Position numbers and translations under genes: made by a program
The notes under the pieces: generated by a model
Databases searched by the model: none
What the model saw: the letters and a program-made list of their open reading frames with translations, nothing else
What the model was told of the DNA's origin: nothing
Assembly: GCF_027409185.1 (NCBI RefSeq)
Contig: NC_084467.1
Location: forward strand, 15,428,501-15,492,500
Reading direction: 5' to 3'
From: Cynocephalus volans
Taxonomy: Eukaryota; Chordata; Mammalia; Dermoptera; Cynocephalidae
Length of the DNA stretch: 64,000 nt
Part shown: positions 1 through 11,439 of the stretch, in pieces
Numbering within the stretch: the stretch's first letter is position 1
How the letters are laid out: every line of letters starts with the position of its first letter

Positions 1-155
1 TTCAGTTTCCTTAGAATTATCACTCGAAATTCCTTGTCAGTTATTTCAAGGGCTTCTTGTTCTATAGGATCTAGAGTATGAGATTTATTAACTTTTGGTG
101 GTGTACTTTCTTGATTTTTTGTATTTCTGGTGTCTTTTTTTTGGTGTTTATTCAT
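1..155 (-). CDS. LINE-1 ORF1 protein, N-terminal fragment (window edge)
   Basis: The frame starts MNKHQKKDTRNTKNQES and stays open to the window edge (51 codons). ORF1p is the L1 RNA-binding chaperone; this is the variable N-terminal region before the coiled coil. At the codon before VIILRKLN this copy has CGA (Arg), where the L1 at 54.8 kb has TGA. Confidence 0.75.
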   Translation of the reverse strand, partial: MNKHQKKDTRNTKNQESTPPKVNKSHTLDPIEQEALEITDKEFRVIILRKL

Positions 156-1667
156 TGTGGCAGGGGGTTTCACAGTCCGCCGGTTTGAGACTAATGACTA
201 ACTAGGATGTTGCTGTGGTTGCCAATTTGGTATGGCTCCCGCCGTGACTGCTCAGTTGGCCTCTAGTGTCTTGTGTGTGTGGTTGCCTCGGGTCTTGGGC
301 TTCTCCGGGGATCCACCTTTCTGGTCAGCTTGTACTCTGCTGGGCTGGTGGATCACGTACCACAGGGTGTGTGATCTCTGTTGAGCTTTCACTTTCTGTA
401 CAGGACTTCTCCCCGTTCCGTGTGCTCTGGCCCAGGCTGTTAGATCGTGCAGTGGCGACCCCACCGGGTGTGTGGTTTCTGTCGAGTCTCCGCCTCCCTG
501 GCCGCACGTCTCCCCCCTCTGTGCACACTGTGCTGGGCTGGGGCGTGTCTTCTGCACCCCTCGTCTATCAGCTGGGCCTTCAAGACCCTGCTCAGCACCG
601 CCTCGCCCAGGAAGTCTACCAGGTTTCTGCTAGGCACAGACGACCGGTCTCTCTGGGTGCCTTTGTAGCACTGTGTAGATCTTTCTCGGGTCTTGTTCAC
701 CTTTGTATCCCCCCGGTATAAACCGAGTCTAGTGCCCGCCTGCAGCCTGGTCTCCAGCAGGTTCAAGCGGACCTGGGAACTCTCCTACCACACTATTCCC
801 AATCAGAAATTCGTTAGGCTTTTTTCCAAACTGGTGGTCGCAGAGATGGTATCTGCCTCCCAGTAACAGGAAGTTTACCGGGGCCGGAGTCCAGGGTGTG
901 GTGGAGTGACAGTCGGCCCGCCCGTACTTCCTAGCCCTCCCAACACTGGTCGGGACGCCCCACACCCCCAGCCCCGCCAGAGAACCGCGGAGGGAGTGGG
1001 AGAGGAGGCCGGCCCGCACGGTCCGGAAAGCCCCGCCAGGCCAAGCAAATGGGCTCAGTGATGGCCGAGCAGGGCGGAGCTGCCCGCACCTGGGAAAATG
1101 GAGGCAGCACCGGCGCAGTGAGTGGCCTGGTGGTGCAGGCGGGAGCCGCGTGGGCATCCACCCCCCGAACAGAGCTGTGCCAGGGATCACTCACAGTGCT
1201 GTGCCAGGTCGGGCGCTCGCTCTGTCTCTGGTTTGTTGCCTTCCGTGTTCTCGGCGCTGCCGCCTCGGGCTGTTCAGTCGCGGCGCCGCTCGGGCGCTCC
1301 CAGGAATCTTCTTTAATGCCGGCCTGAAACCTCGAATCCTGAATAGGGCAGCTGGCCGCCTTCAGTGCGGCCCCAGCCTCCGGGATCCTGGCTGCATCCA
1401 CAGCAGCCCTGGCGCCGTGTTCCCTGTTTAGAGACTCGCTTTTGCAGCTAAGAATCAGTTCTTTTCCTGCTCCACACTTCAAAGCTGTTGCCTGTAAATG
1501 AGGCAGCCTCTCCTGCCGGGGGCAAAGTGGCGTTGAGCCCCCACGACCGGCCAGCAGCAGCAGTCCTCCCTTAAGAGATGGCCAGAGGAAGGTCCACAAG
1601 TTTCCCGGCTTCCTGAGGCCCAGTGGCCACCTTTTCCACCTCAGCTACTCCGCGCCAGCCGCCACAG

Positions 1668-1680
1668 CCGCTGCCATCTT
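1668..1680 (-). promoter_or_regulatory. YY1-like site at the L1 5' terminus
   Basis: AAGATGGCAGCGG on the minus strand matches the YY1 consensus AAGATGGCNGC and lies within about 15 bp of the L1 5' end. In human L1 a YY1 site at the equivalent place sets the transcription start. Confidence 0.6.
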
Positions 1681-1684
1681 GAAA

Positions 1685-2010
1685 CTCCCTTTGTTCTTTT
1701 TACTTCCTGGTTCCTCTCCCTCCTCAGGACATTTGGCGGGCCTTTTTCATGAGCTTGTCCTGAGCCCATCATCCTTTTCTGCCTAAGTGAAGGGAACAGT
1801 AAATGCCGTATAAGGAAATAATGAAACTTAGGCCATATCCAGGAAGATTGTACACCCCATAGTACTCGGCCAATGAGGAAGTAGGGGAGGGACTTGTGCA
1901 CTGGGGAATAAATTGCTTGCTGTAACCGTTTTGGGTGTGCCTGTCCATCAGACACCCGATCTTGCAAGACTGCCATTAAAGTCTCGCTTCACCGTACCTC
2001 GTGTCTACAT
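1685..2010 (+). mobile_element. LTR-like fragment (ERV)
   Basis: Contains an AATAAA-type signal (AATAAATTGCTTGCTG at about 1907) followed by a U5-like pyrimidine-rich stretch ending AAAGTCTCGCTTCACC. This resembles the R/U5 part of an ERV1 LTR. The 5' side is cut by the L1. Family not determined. Confidence 0.4.
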
Positions 2011-2712
2011 GGCCATTCTTTGGCATTGGACAGGTGAGGGCATTTCTCACACATAAGACTGTCCCTCATTTCAGATGCCAGTTGCAAGCCCCAGGTTGTG
2101 GCCTGTGCTTCTGACCCACTGGCTATAAGTTGGGCTCCTATGACCCCCTCTGTGGGTTTAATCAATTTGCTAGAGTGGCTCATAGAGCTCAAGACAACAA
2201 TTTACTTATGTTTACCCATTTCTTATAAAGGATATTACAAAGTATACAGATGAACAGCCAGATGGAAGAGATGCAAAGGGCAAGGTATTGGAGAACAGGG
2301 CTTAGGTTCTAATACCCTCTCTGGTGGAGCCACCCTCCAGGAACCTCTACGTATTCAGTTGTTCAGAAGCTCCCCAAACCCTGTCCTTTTGGGGTTTTAT
2401 GGAAGCTTCATTATGTAGGCATGATTGACTAAATCATTGACCATTGGTGATAAACTTAACCTTTATCCCCTTTCACCTCCACAGAGGTTTGGAGGTGGGG
2501 CTAAAAGTCCCAATCCTCTAATCATACCTTTCTTTTCTGGTGACCAGCCCCATCCTGAAGCTATCTAGAAGCTTCCAGCCACCAGTTATCTCATCAGCAT
2601 ACAAAAGACACCCTTACTACTTCAGAGATTCCAAGGGTTTTAGGATCTGTATATGAGAAAATGGTACTAAGCCCAACTATATATATTTCACAGTATCACA
2701 ATCACGCATAGA
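2011..2712. mobile_element. LTR-like interspersed repeat, probably an ERVL-class LTR
   Basis: The stretch resembles a common mammalian LTR repeat (AAAGGATATTACAAAG...ACAGATGAACAGCCAGAT, CCAAACCCTGTCCTTTTGGGG, GGCATGATTGACTAAATCA). Recognised from memory; family name and orientation uncertain. Confidence 0.4.
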
Positions 2713-2739
2713 AAACTTTTAGTCTCAGGATATGTGAGG

Positions 2740-3240
2740 AAAATAGAGTAGTTTAGTCAGGCCCCTGCACCTCAGGTCCGGTTGGGAGTGGTGCAGCACA
2801 TTCTTTGTAAACAAGTTGTATGGGGTGGAGTTAGTGTACAAGCGTGCCCATGTATTTTTGGCTTGTTGCTATTCTTGTGTGTTCTTCCATGTGTGAAGAA
2901 GCAGCTCTGAACTGCTGGTAGGCAGAGCTTGCACCTAAAAATAGAGCATGTTTACTTTGCTGGCAGCTGTTCAGTTTCTCTTTGAACTTCCTAGCTCTTA
3001 GACGTGTGTGTGCTGAATAAAGCTTATTATTACTTCAACCAAGGCTCCAAGGACTTTTTTCCTGTTACCTAGCCTATAGACATGTGTGTGAAGGGTTTGT
3101 GACCCAGTCTGGACAATGAGCTCGAGGGCTCTGTGAGACCTAGCCCTAGCTCTACAGGGTACCTTCTTTCTGCCACCCAGCATGAATTTGACTTGATGCC
3201 ACTTGGTTCCAGGCAGGACATGCCAGTTTAACTCCATCAC
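2740..3240 (+). mobile_element. LTR-like sequence with poly(A) signal
   Basis: AATAAA at 3016-3021 (GCTGAATAAAGCTTATT) lies in an LTR-like layout, with a following U5-like stretch to about 3240. Family not determined. Confidence 0.4.
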
Positions 3241-3814
3241 AAGACTGAGGACAAGTGAGTTTTTGAGTTATCTATGATCTGTACTAATGTACCCAGAGAA
3301 TTGGCCAGGCTTTTGTAGAATGTCATTCAATTTGGGTTTGTCTGATGTTTTCTCATGATCAGATTGAGGGTATGCATTTTTAGCAAGAAAATTGGAGAAC
3401 TGATATTGTACCTTTCTCAGGGAATCTCATCAATGGTGTATGATATTGATAAGTCTCATTACTACTGATGTTGACCTCGATCCTTGGTTACAGTGGTGTC
3501 TGCCAGCATTTTCCACTGTAAACTTACTATTTTTCCTTTTGTATTTAATAAGTATGCTGGGGGGAGATAATTTGAGATGATGTAAATATCCTGTTTCTCA
3601 TCGTATGTCCTTCCATTCACTAATTTTTAGCAATTTTAGCATCAATCCATGGTTCTTGCCTGAAGCAATTATTATTAGTGTTTTTCTAGTCCCCTCATTC
3701 CTTCAACACTTAGAATTTGAATGTTACTGCAGGTCAGAGCTTCTCCTTGTATTTATTTACTCAATTGTTTATGTCAGAATCGGCTCATTATTTTCCTCTA
3801 TGGATGACAATCAA

Positions 3815-4510
3815 ACACCACCTTTATTTATTTTCATTTTGTCAATATACAATGTGGTTGATTATTGTGGCCCGTTACTGAAACCTCCCTCCCCCCTCGC
3901 ACTCCCTCCTGCTTCCCAACAACCTCATATCTGTTCACTTGTCGTATCAACTTCAAGGAATTGTAATTGTTGTGTCTTCTTCTCTCCCCCACCCCAGTTT
4001 ATTTGTGTATTTATTTATTTATTTTTAGCTCCCACAAATAAGTGAGAACCTGTGATATTTCTCTTTCTGTGCCTGACTCGTTTCACTTAATATAATTCTG
4101 TCTAGGTCCATCCATGTTGTTGCAAATGGCAGTATTTCATTCTTTTTTATGGCAGAGTAGTATTCCATTGTGTAGATATACCACAGTTTCTGTATCCACT
4201 CATCTGATGATGGACATTTGGGCTGGTTCCAGCTCTTGGCTATTGTAAAGAGTGCTGCGATGAACACTGGGGAACAGGTATCCCTTCAACTTGATGATTT
4301 CCATTCCTCTGGGTATATTCCCAGCAGTGGGATCTTTGACAAAGGCACCAAGCCTATACACCGGGGAAGAGACTGCCTCTTCAGCAAATGGTGCTGGGAT
4401 AACTGGATATCCATATGCAGGAGAATGAAACTAGACCCATACCTCTCACCATATACTAAAATCAACTCAAAATGGATTGAAGAATTAAATATACAGCTTG
4501 AAACAATAAC
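3815..4510 (-). mobile_element. LINE-1 insertion with 5' inversion (twin-priming structure)
   Basis: 3815-4331 is the L1 3' end on the minus strand (3'UTR and the last ORF2 codons, including [20 protein letters not shown]). At about 4332 the sequence switches to plus-strand ORF2 from further upstream ([20 protein letters not shown]) and runs to about 4510. That head-to-head join is the signature of twin priming. Copy 2 at about 38780-38800 lacks the insertion. Confidence 0.85.
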
Positions 4511-6849
4511 TCAAAGTGTTTTAGCCTGGCTGTGCAGAGCTCCTTCAATTGATGCCTATGTCTTTTGAAATGCCCTTCCCATTTTTCTTTTCTTTTCTTT
4601 TTTTTTTAATCTCTCTTGCTTTCTTTCTTTTAGCACTTCCTTAATTTCTAGCATCATAAGATGTTCCAAACATACCTTGCATTTTTATCTTTCCAGCCCT
4701 GAAATCAGCCAATTTTACAAGGAGCCAGGGTTATTTTTTTATTTTTTATTTTTTCAGTATGGTATTTAAAAACAAATATCTGGGAGCCAGGGTTGCTCAT
4801 TGCTACTGGGGTGTCACTGTTTCTGGCCTTCTCAGCAGTCAAAGCTGTAAAATACACACTCACACACACACAGTGAGTTTACAGTGATGCCTCCAGCTCC
4901 AGTCCAACACCACAGCATTCATTCTAACCTTCCTCCCTTCTTCATAACTTATTTCTGTGAAAAGAGTTTCATTATTTGCAATATATTTACTTATTTGTTC
5001 AATTCTAGTACAAATAAAGTAGTTTCAGAGTTGCTGACCCATGTCTCTGTGAAAACAAATTTACTGACCATAGTACAGTATTTGTGTAGAGTTGTTTTTA
5101 TTTTTATCCTTATAATGAACCATCAAAATACTGTTTTCTGAAGTTCCTTAGGTGAGATATTTTCTGCCCATCCCCTTAAGTGCTGTTGTGATATTCATTT
5201 GCAATATAGTGATGGCCATTTGTGATGGTCTGTGTTCCATTTTGGGTTCCACCTGCCTCAAGTTTGATTTTACTTACTGATTACTTTGTGGGTGTGTGAA
5301 ACAAGGTGAGAGTTTCACTAACAGGTGCACTCAGAGGGGTGCAGGTCCTCACTCAGCCCTGCTGCCCTCTTCCCATTTTCCTCTTTTTTCTACTTCCTTC
5401 CCTCCTCCCCCCATAGGTAACTGCAATAACTATCCATTGCTGTGTAACAAGTTACCACAGACTTAGCAGCATAAAATAACTCAGATTTATTAACTCGCAA
5501 GATGCAAACAAGACGTTGGCTGGGCTCATTCACATGTGCAGCTCATGCTCCTCCACTCGGTCCTCTTCCAAGCTCCTCCAGGGCCTCAGATCCTAGATGT
5601 CCTCTCCACAGGCAGTTCATGACATGGTGGCTGCTTCTTCAAGGCCAGCAGGAGAACCTCTCACTGCAATCCACTAAGATAGAGTCTCATATAATGTAAC
5701 CTACTCAGAGCTATGACTAACCCATCTCCTTTGTTGTATTCTATTGTTAGACTTTTCATTCATTCATTCATAGACTTTGCATTCCTTCCTTTTGTAATTA
5801 GAAAAGGAATTACTGTTCTTTCAACAGATGTTTATTGAGGACTTACTCAATAATCCAGGCACTATGTGGAGAATGCCGTGGTGAGCAAAACAGAAACAGT
5901 ATCTTCTCTGATGGCATTTTCATCCATCAACAGAGACAGACATCGATCAGATGATCGCACACACAATTACAGAATAATAGTGTGTTGGGATATTTTATGA
6001 TCCATTGGGTTAACCTGGGAACTGTGTCTCCCAGAATTTCCTTTTCTGTATGGTCTGGGTCAGTGTGGACCAACAGGTGAATTTGCACAAGATTTTTGGA
6101 GGCAGAAATCAATCAGTGAACTTTACTCCCTGCAAGTCCTTGTGGTCAGACTTCTGGATGGACACAAGCTCAGGTTTCTGGAAGGTTCCACCTATTCTCG
6201 TTCTCTGCTCTGTGTCCACCTTTTCTTGCTGACTGCTGGTCTCAAGGACCAGCTGCAGCCCCTGGCCCACCTCCTGATATTTGGCTGCAGAAGCACAGAG
6301 GTGGTAGCTACACTGGGACAACAGCTTCCCATAGAACTCTCCAGAAGCTCCCCTTTGCCATCTCCCTCCAGCAGCTGGAGACAGTTTCTCAGATTTCCCT
6401 GCAAGCTCCCATTTGTCCCCCTGCCCAGTGCTGTAGAGACCTAGCAGTGACTCTTCTCTGATCCTCTGCCTCCCTCTTCTGGACATTCGTGTCCCCAGCT
6501 CCTCTCTCAGGTGCTGAGGTCTGTTTCCCACAATAAATCACTGTCCTTTCAGGCTCATTGTGGCTCTGCTTCTCTCACTGAGTCTTGACTGATGTGTGTA
6601 GTAAGGGCTGTGAGATCCACGTGCTGTGACAGCATGTGGCAGGGAGTCCTCGACTAGTGTGGGGACGGGAGAAGGTTTTCTCAGGGAGAGACATTCTACC
6701 TGAGGTTAAAGGGTGTTTGGGGGTTACTTGGGTGAGCGTTTTCTCTGTACGGGCTCATATTCCAGTGTCCTGGTGTCTCTCTTTGGATTGCAGAGACTAG
6801 AAGGCTAAACATTAGAAGGCATTTCCTTCTCTTTTAATAACCTTTATGT

Positions 6850-7965
6850 TCTAGAGCATGAGGTTCAAAGTAAAATAGAGCTGAAAGTACAGAGTTCCCA
6901 CATACCCCTCTCCCCAAAACACACAACCTATCTCCTGTCCCCATTCTGCACCAATGTTGCACATCTGCTACAATCAGTGAGCCGACATTGACATGTCATT
7001 ATCAACCAAAGTCCATAGTTTCCATTAGGGTTCACTCTTGGTGTTGTACATTCGATGGGTTTTGGCAAATGTGTAATGACATATATCCACTCTGATAGTA
7101 TCATAGGCAGTAGTTTCACTGCCCTCAAAATCACCTGTGCTCCACCTATTCATTCCTTTCTCTCCCCAAACCCCTGGCAATCAATGATCTTTTTACTGCC
7201 TCCATAGTTTTACCTTTTCCAGAATGTTATACCAGCTGAATTCACATAGTGTGTTGCCCTTTCAGTCGGCTTCTTCCACTTAGCAGTCTGCTTTTAGGTT
7301 TCCTCCATGTCTTTTGGTGACTTAATGGCTCATTTTTTCAAAACGTCGAATAATATTCCATTGTCTGGATGTACAATTTATTTATTCATTCACGTTATTG
7401 AAGGATATCTTGGTTGCTTCCAATTTTGGAGCTTGTAAATAAAGTGGCTTTGAACTTTCGTATGCAGGTCTCTGTGTGGATGTAAGTTTTCAACTCCTTT
7501 GAATACGTATGGAGTAGCATGATTGCCAGATCATATGGCAAGACTTGAATGTTTAGGCTTGCAAGAAACTGCCGAACTCTCTTTCAAAGTGGCCGTACCA
7601 TTTTGCATTTCCACCAGCAGCGAGTGAGAGTTTCTGCTGCTTCACATTCTCACCAGCATTTGGTGCTGTGGGTGTTTTGGACATGAGCCATTCTAATAGG
7701 TTTAATGGGCTCATAGTTGTAATTTGTAATTCTCCGGTGATATGTGATGGTGAGCAACTTTTCATGTGCTTATTTGCCATCTGCAGTTTTTGGGGTGAGA
7801 TATCTGGTCGGATCTACTGCCAGTTTTTGAATAGGATTTCTTTTTTTATTGTTGAAGTTTAAGAATTCATTGTATATTTTAGATAATAGTCCTTTATCAG
7901 ATATGTCTTTTGCATGAAGTGGTTCCCTCCACGCTTTTACCCTTGTCCGCATCATCCTGTTTATT
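6850..7965 (-). mobile_element. Fossil L1M 3' region (copy 1 block)
   Basis: On the plus strand this reads as antisense of an old L1M ORF2 end and 3'UTR (GGTTCAAAGTAAAAT, GTCCATAGTTT.CATTAGGGTTCACTCTTGG, CCATTCTAATAGG). No intact frame remains. Paralogous pieces occur at 24990-25205, 41640-42340 and 62730-63710. Confidence 0.7.
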
Positions 7966-8639
7966 TCCTTCGTGGAGTTATCACCATCTTGAGTAACTTT
8001 TTTTATGTAGGTGTTTTATTCTTTGGTTACTGGAGGAAGGATGAGCTGTGATCTGCAGGCTTCTTGGGGTGGGGGCTTTAGACGTCCCACGTGATCTCCA
8101 CCGCTCTGCTCGTCTTCCTTCTGAGAGATGATGTGAGTTCAGATCCTCTGGAACCAGATGCAAAGATGTAGAGGGGAATAGAAGAGGTATATGAGGGGAA
8201 ACAATTCTGAATGATAATCGAGTGGGATAGAGGGGAGTAGGTAGAGAGAGTGTTCAGATCGTGTCACAGGTCTGACACCTCTGAAAGGAGCAGAGGATTG
8301 GGAAGGAAGAGCCTCAAATTTGCAGAGTGGCTCTGAGAAAGTCCCAGCCAGTCTTAAGAGTCCCTAAGTGTGGAGTGCCTATTAGGAGAGTCCTGTCCTG
8401 GGAATACACAGCCTGGCTCCAATCCTCCTGTCATGCTGATCACGGAAACACTGCGGGAGAACATGGCTTTGTCATGAATACTGTGACCAATCCCAAAGGT
8501 GCAGAACTAACTACACTCCTGGAGCAGGTTCTCATTTGAAGAAAGAGCTGAGTGCTGTACTCCAGGGTCGTTACAGGAGAAGTTACTTTGGAATGGTGAG
8601 ATTTTAGGACACTGATTGAGCAACTGGAGCTCTAATTTA

Positions 8640-8900
8640 TTGCTGGTGGGAATGTAAAATGGAGGAAACACTTTGGAAAAAAGTTTGACCTGCCTTTGTA
8701 AAATTAAACATTTTACGTTATTATGCTTTGAGCAAACAATTCTAATCCTAGGTATTCATGCAAGAGATATGAAAACTTAATGCTCACTCACTCAGACTCT
8801 TTTCTAAGAATGTTCATGGCAGTTTTATTCAAAATATCCAAAAAGTGGAAATAGGCCAAATGTTCATTATCAACAGAATGGATAAACAAATTGTAATAAA
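8640..8900 (+). mobile_element. Fossil L1M ORF2 3' piece
   Basis: Plus-strand L1M text (GCTGGTGGGAATGTAAAATGG... AAGAGATATGAAAACTTAATG) without a frame. Further pieces of the same kind follow at about 9340-9480 and 11275-11440, with other elements between them. Similar fragments lie at 25205-25620 and 51410-51790. Confidence 0.65.
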
Positions 8901-8904
8901 GTGG

Positions 8905-9230
8905 TTTCTCGGTGTGGGGGACAGGGAGGTTGGTTCCAGGACCTCCTGTGGATGCCAAAATCTGTGGGTGCTCAAGTCTCTTACATAGAATGGTGTGGTA
9001 CTTACATCTGACCTACATATATCCTCTTGTATACTTTAAATCATCTCTAGATTACTTATAGTAACTAATACAATGTAAATGCTATGTAAATAGTTGTTAT
9101 ACTACATTTTAAAAATCTGTATTATTTTTAACTAGTGTATTAGTTTTTAAAAAAATACTTTTGATCCACAGTCGGTTAAATCCAAGGATGCAAAACCAGC
9201 ACATACACAGGGGCCGCTCTATGTGCATGC
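8905..9230 (+). mobile_element. Non-autonomous DNA-transposon-like repeat
   Basis: Resembles a common mammalian DNA-transposon fossil (GGTTGGTTCCAGGACCTCC ... TTTAAATCATCTCTAGATTAC ... CCAAGGATGCAAAACC). It splits the surrounding L1M. Assignment to the Tigger group is tentative. Confidence 0.4.
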
Positions 9231-9499
9231 GACGGAATGTGCAATGAAAAAAGAACAAAGTATACTTCACACTGTCACAGGGATAGTCGTTATACTACAG
9301 CAAGGATACTTTGTACTTTTACAAGTAGAAAGAACAACAAATTACTGGTATACACAACGTGAGTGAAACTTACTACTTTCTACTGAATGGAAGAATCCAC
9401 ATTTAAAGGACATGTACAAATATTTAATTCCATTTGTGAGAAGTTCTAAATCAGGCAAACTAATGTAAAGGGAAAATAATCAGAATTATGCTTTTCCCA

Positions 9500-9895
9500 G
9501 TGATGCGGCTTAAATTGTGTGCCCCCCCAACATTCATAGGTTGAAATCCTTACCACCATTTCCTCAGAATGTGACTGTGTTTTAAGTCACGGCCTTTAGG
9601 AGGAGTTAAGTTAAACTAAGGTCATTAGGGTAAGCCCTAATCCAATGTGACTGGTGTCCTCATAAGGAGAGGAGATGGGAACACAGACACACACAGAGGG
9701 AAGACCATGTGGACAGAGTGAAGACAGACACCTGCAAGCAAAGAGGGAGGCCTCAGAAGAAGCCAGCCGCTGAGGACTTCAGCTCCGACTTCTGGCCTCC
9801 AAGTTTCCAGCCGCCTCCTTCTGTTTTCCTGAGAGAATAAATTTCTGCTGTTTAAGCCTCACCAGTCTGAGGTACTTTGTTATGACAACCTGTAA
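9500..9895 (+). mobile_element. MLT1-type MaLR LTR
   Basis: Reads as an ERVL-MaLR LTR: GTGATGCGGCTTAAATTGTG start, TCCTCATAAGGAGAGGAGATG, a 'GAGAATAAATTTCTGCTG' poly(A) region and an 'AGTCTGAGGTACTTTGTTATG' end. Subfamily not certain. Confidence 0.72.
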
Positions 9896-9898
9896 TGA

Positions 9899-11268
9899 AT
9901 TCTTGTGATTTTATGTTGCCTTGGCACCCGTTTAGTGGATTTGTTGGGCTTTCTCATGCCAGAAGCAGGTGCAGTCCCCCTTGATACAATTTTCGGTTCT
10001 ACACCTCCTCCAGTGTCTCGAACGATCGGTGCCGATCTCTGCCTTACGCACCGTTTCCGGGTGACCACCTCCCCACTTCCCTATGGGAAAGCTGGATACA
10101 ACTTACTTGGCCCACTCCTCCCATTCCCCACAACCTGCGAGGACTGCACAGATATACCTCAGTGACCACCTCTCAGCTGCAGTGTGACCCCATGGAACTT
10201 GTGCCTGCTGCCTTTAAACCTACTGAATATAACTCCCATCAGGAAACCTGCTTGGGTAACACCCTGGACCCTAGTAAAGGCTCAGCCCATGGGTCCCTCG
10301 CTGTCTCTTTTTCCCTGCCTGGGTGTGCAGCCTGCCTGTCCTGGGTGGCTTCTCCCTTCCTGTTGGGCCTGTGAGGCACGCTGCCCTCTTCTCTTTGGGC
10401 TATGTCAGTAACAAAAATGCTAAAATGCTTCTGTGATCCCATGAGCTTTGTTGTGCTGAAGCAGAACAGAATAGGGACGTGTCCCAGGGAGGCAGCTCAT
10501 AAGTATTCAGACTGGACTGACACTAGTGACCTCCTTGTTCTGCAGTTAATGAACCCATAATGAACTGACGACCGCTTAAGCACCCTACCAATCGGCATGC
10601 TATGCCCGAAACTTGGCAGTTTTTGAACAGAAAGTTAAAACCACAAAAACTGCAGCATCTGCACACTAGGAGGAACAGAAGTGCAGACTAGACCAAGATG
10701 GGAAGAGTTAAGGGAAAAGTGACCCCACTGCACATGACCAAAAACTTCAGAAGCTCAGGGATGCATGACAGGAAACTGATGCAACCTTGTATCAGCCTCT
10801 TAGGCATTAATTACCTTAGATCCTCCCCCAAGGCTGAATATTTCTTTCCTTAGTTAGGAGAGAGAAACACCCGCATCCCAGAACAACATATAAACTACCC
10901 CCCTAAGAATCCTGGTTTGCTTCTCCCTCCTGAAGATGCCTGCGCACTCTCCTGCATGTGCTTTTGCCTTGCAATAAAGCCCTGTTGTTTCAATGTTTTG
11001 ACTCTCTGTCCTTCTTCCTTTCCTTTCACCACGTGGATGCTCACTGCAGTGAGGACTCCACTTGGTCCCAGGAAAGATTCTTCTCCAGTTTGACCAAGAA
11101 CCTAAAACTGATGTCTAGTAACAGTGCTGCTTCCTCTGTGTCTCACCTGAACCCAACTACTTTCCTGGTCGGGGCTACAATTTATAGCTATTCTCAAGAG
11201 AGAGAGAGACTTCAAGACCAAATTAGAAAAAAAATTGATATTTACAAAACACAGCCCTAGCAAACTAG
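9899..11268 (+). mobile_element. ERV LTR-like element interrupted by a solo LTR
   Basis: The outer parts 9899-10456 and 11124-11268 match, in inverted orientation, a contiguous element at about 51835-52480. The interruption is the solo LTR at 10457-11123. Likely an ERV1 LTR or LTR-bearing fragment; family not named. Confidence 0.65.
10457..11123 (+). mobile_element. Solo LTR (ERV1-like), TG...CA, 4-bp target duplication
   Basis: Begins TGAAGCAGAACAG and ends TCTAGTAACA, flanked by GTGC at 10453-10456 and 11124-11127. A TATA-like ACATATAAAC lies near 10887 and AATAAA at 10973-10978. The 4-bp duplication is typical of ERV1. The uninterrupted paralog at 51.8-52.5 kb shows the empty site. No internal retroviral sequence remains. 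Confidence 0.85.
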
Positions 11269-11439
11269 TATGTCCAGAGAGGTGGACTGACTAGGAAGAG
11301 GCATGAGAGAACTTTCTGGGAAGTGGAAACATTCTCAATTGTGATGGGATATGGGTTACCTGGGTGTACCTGTCAAAATTGTTCAGCTAAGATTTGTGCA
11401 CTTCAATGTATGTACATTTTACCTGTAAGAACATGACTA

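Larger units (their letters stand above)
1..1684 (-). mobile_element. LINE-1 5' end: 5'UTR and start of ORF1 (runs off the window)
   Basis: Reading the minus strand from about 1684, a GC- and CpG-rich 5'UTR of about 1.5 kb precedes an ORF1 start at 155. The 5'UTR and ORF1 start match the L1 copy at 53.7-55.7 kb in this window. The 5' terminus carries an AAGATGGCAGCGG motif. The element continues past the left edge, so its integrity cannot be judged. Confidence 0.88.
3290..9480 (+). repeat. Repeated block, copy 1
   Basis: Direct-orientation homolog of 38000-42340 plus 50880-51800 (copy 2) and of about 53300-63700 (copy 3). It consists mainly of fossil L1M sequence plus a shared core at about 5470-6720. 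Core identity is high (2 mismatches in 180 bp between 6001-6180 and 40801-40980), while the outer parts (3300-3600, 8190-8560) look only about 75-80% alike by eye. A later L1 at 3815-4510 interrupts this copy. Confidence 0.8.

Noticed and set aside
931..1599. 222-codon frame in GC-rich sequence
   Set aside because: It lies in the L1 5'UTR; GC-rich sequence has few stops, and no domain is visible.
5502..5699. 65-codon frame (HSC-like MQTRRWLGSF) repeated at 39741 and in copy 3
   Set aside because: Short, lies in repeat-derived sequence; copy 3 was not retained as an open frame of similar length.
6109..6531. A 140-141 codon minus-strand frame kept in all three block copies (also 40909-41334 and 61982-62407)
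   Set aside because: The copies are too similar for frame retention to mean selection; no recognisable domain, and the sequence looks repeat-derived.
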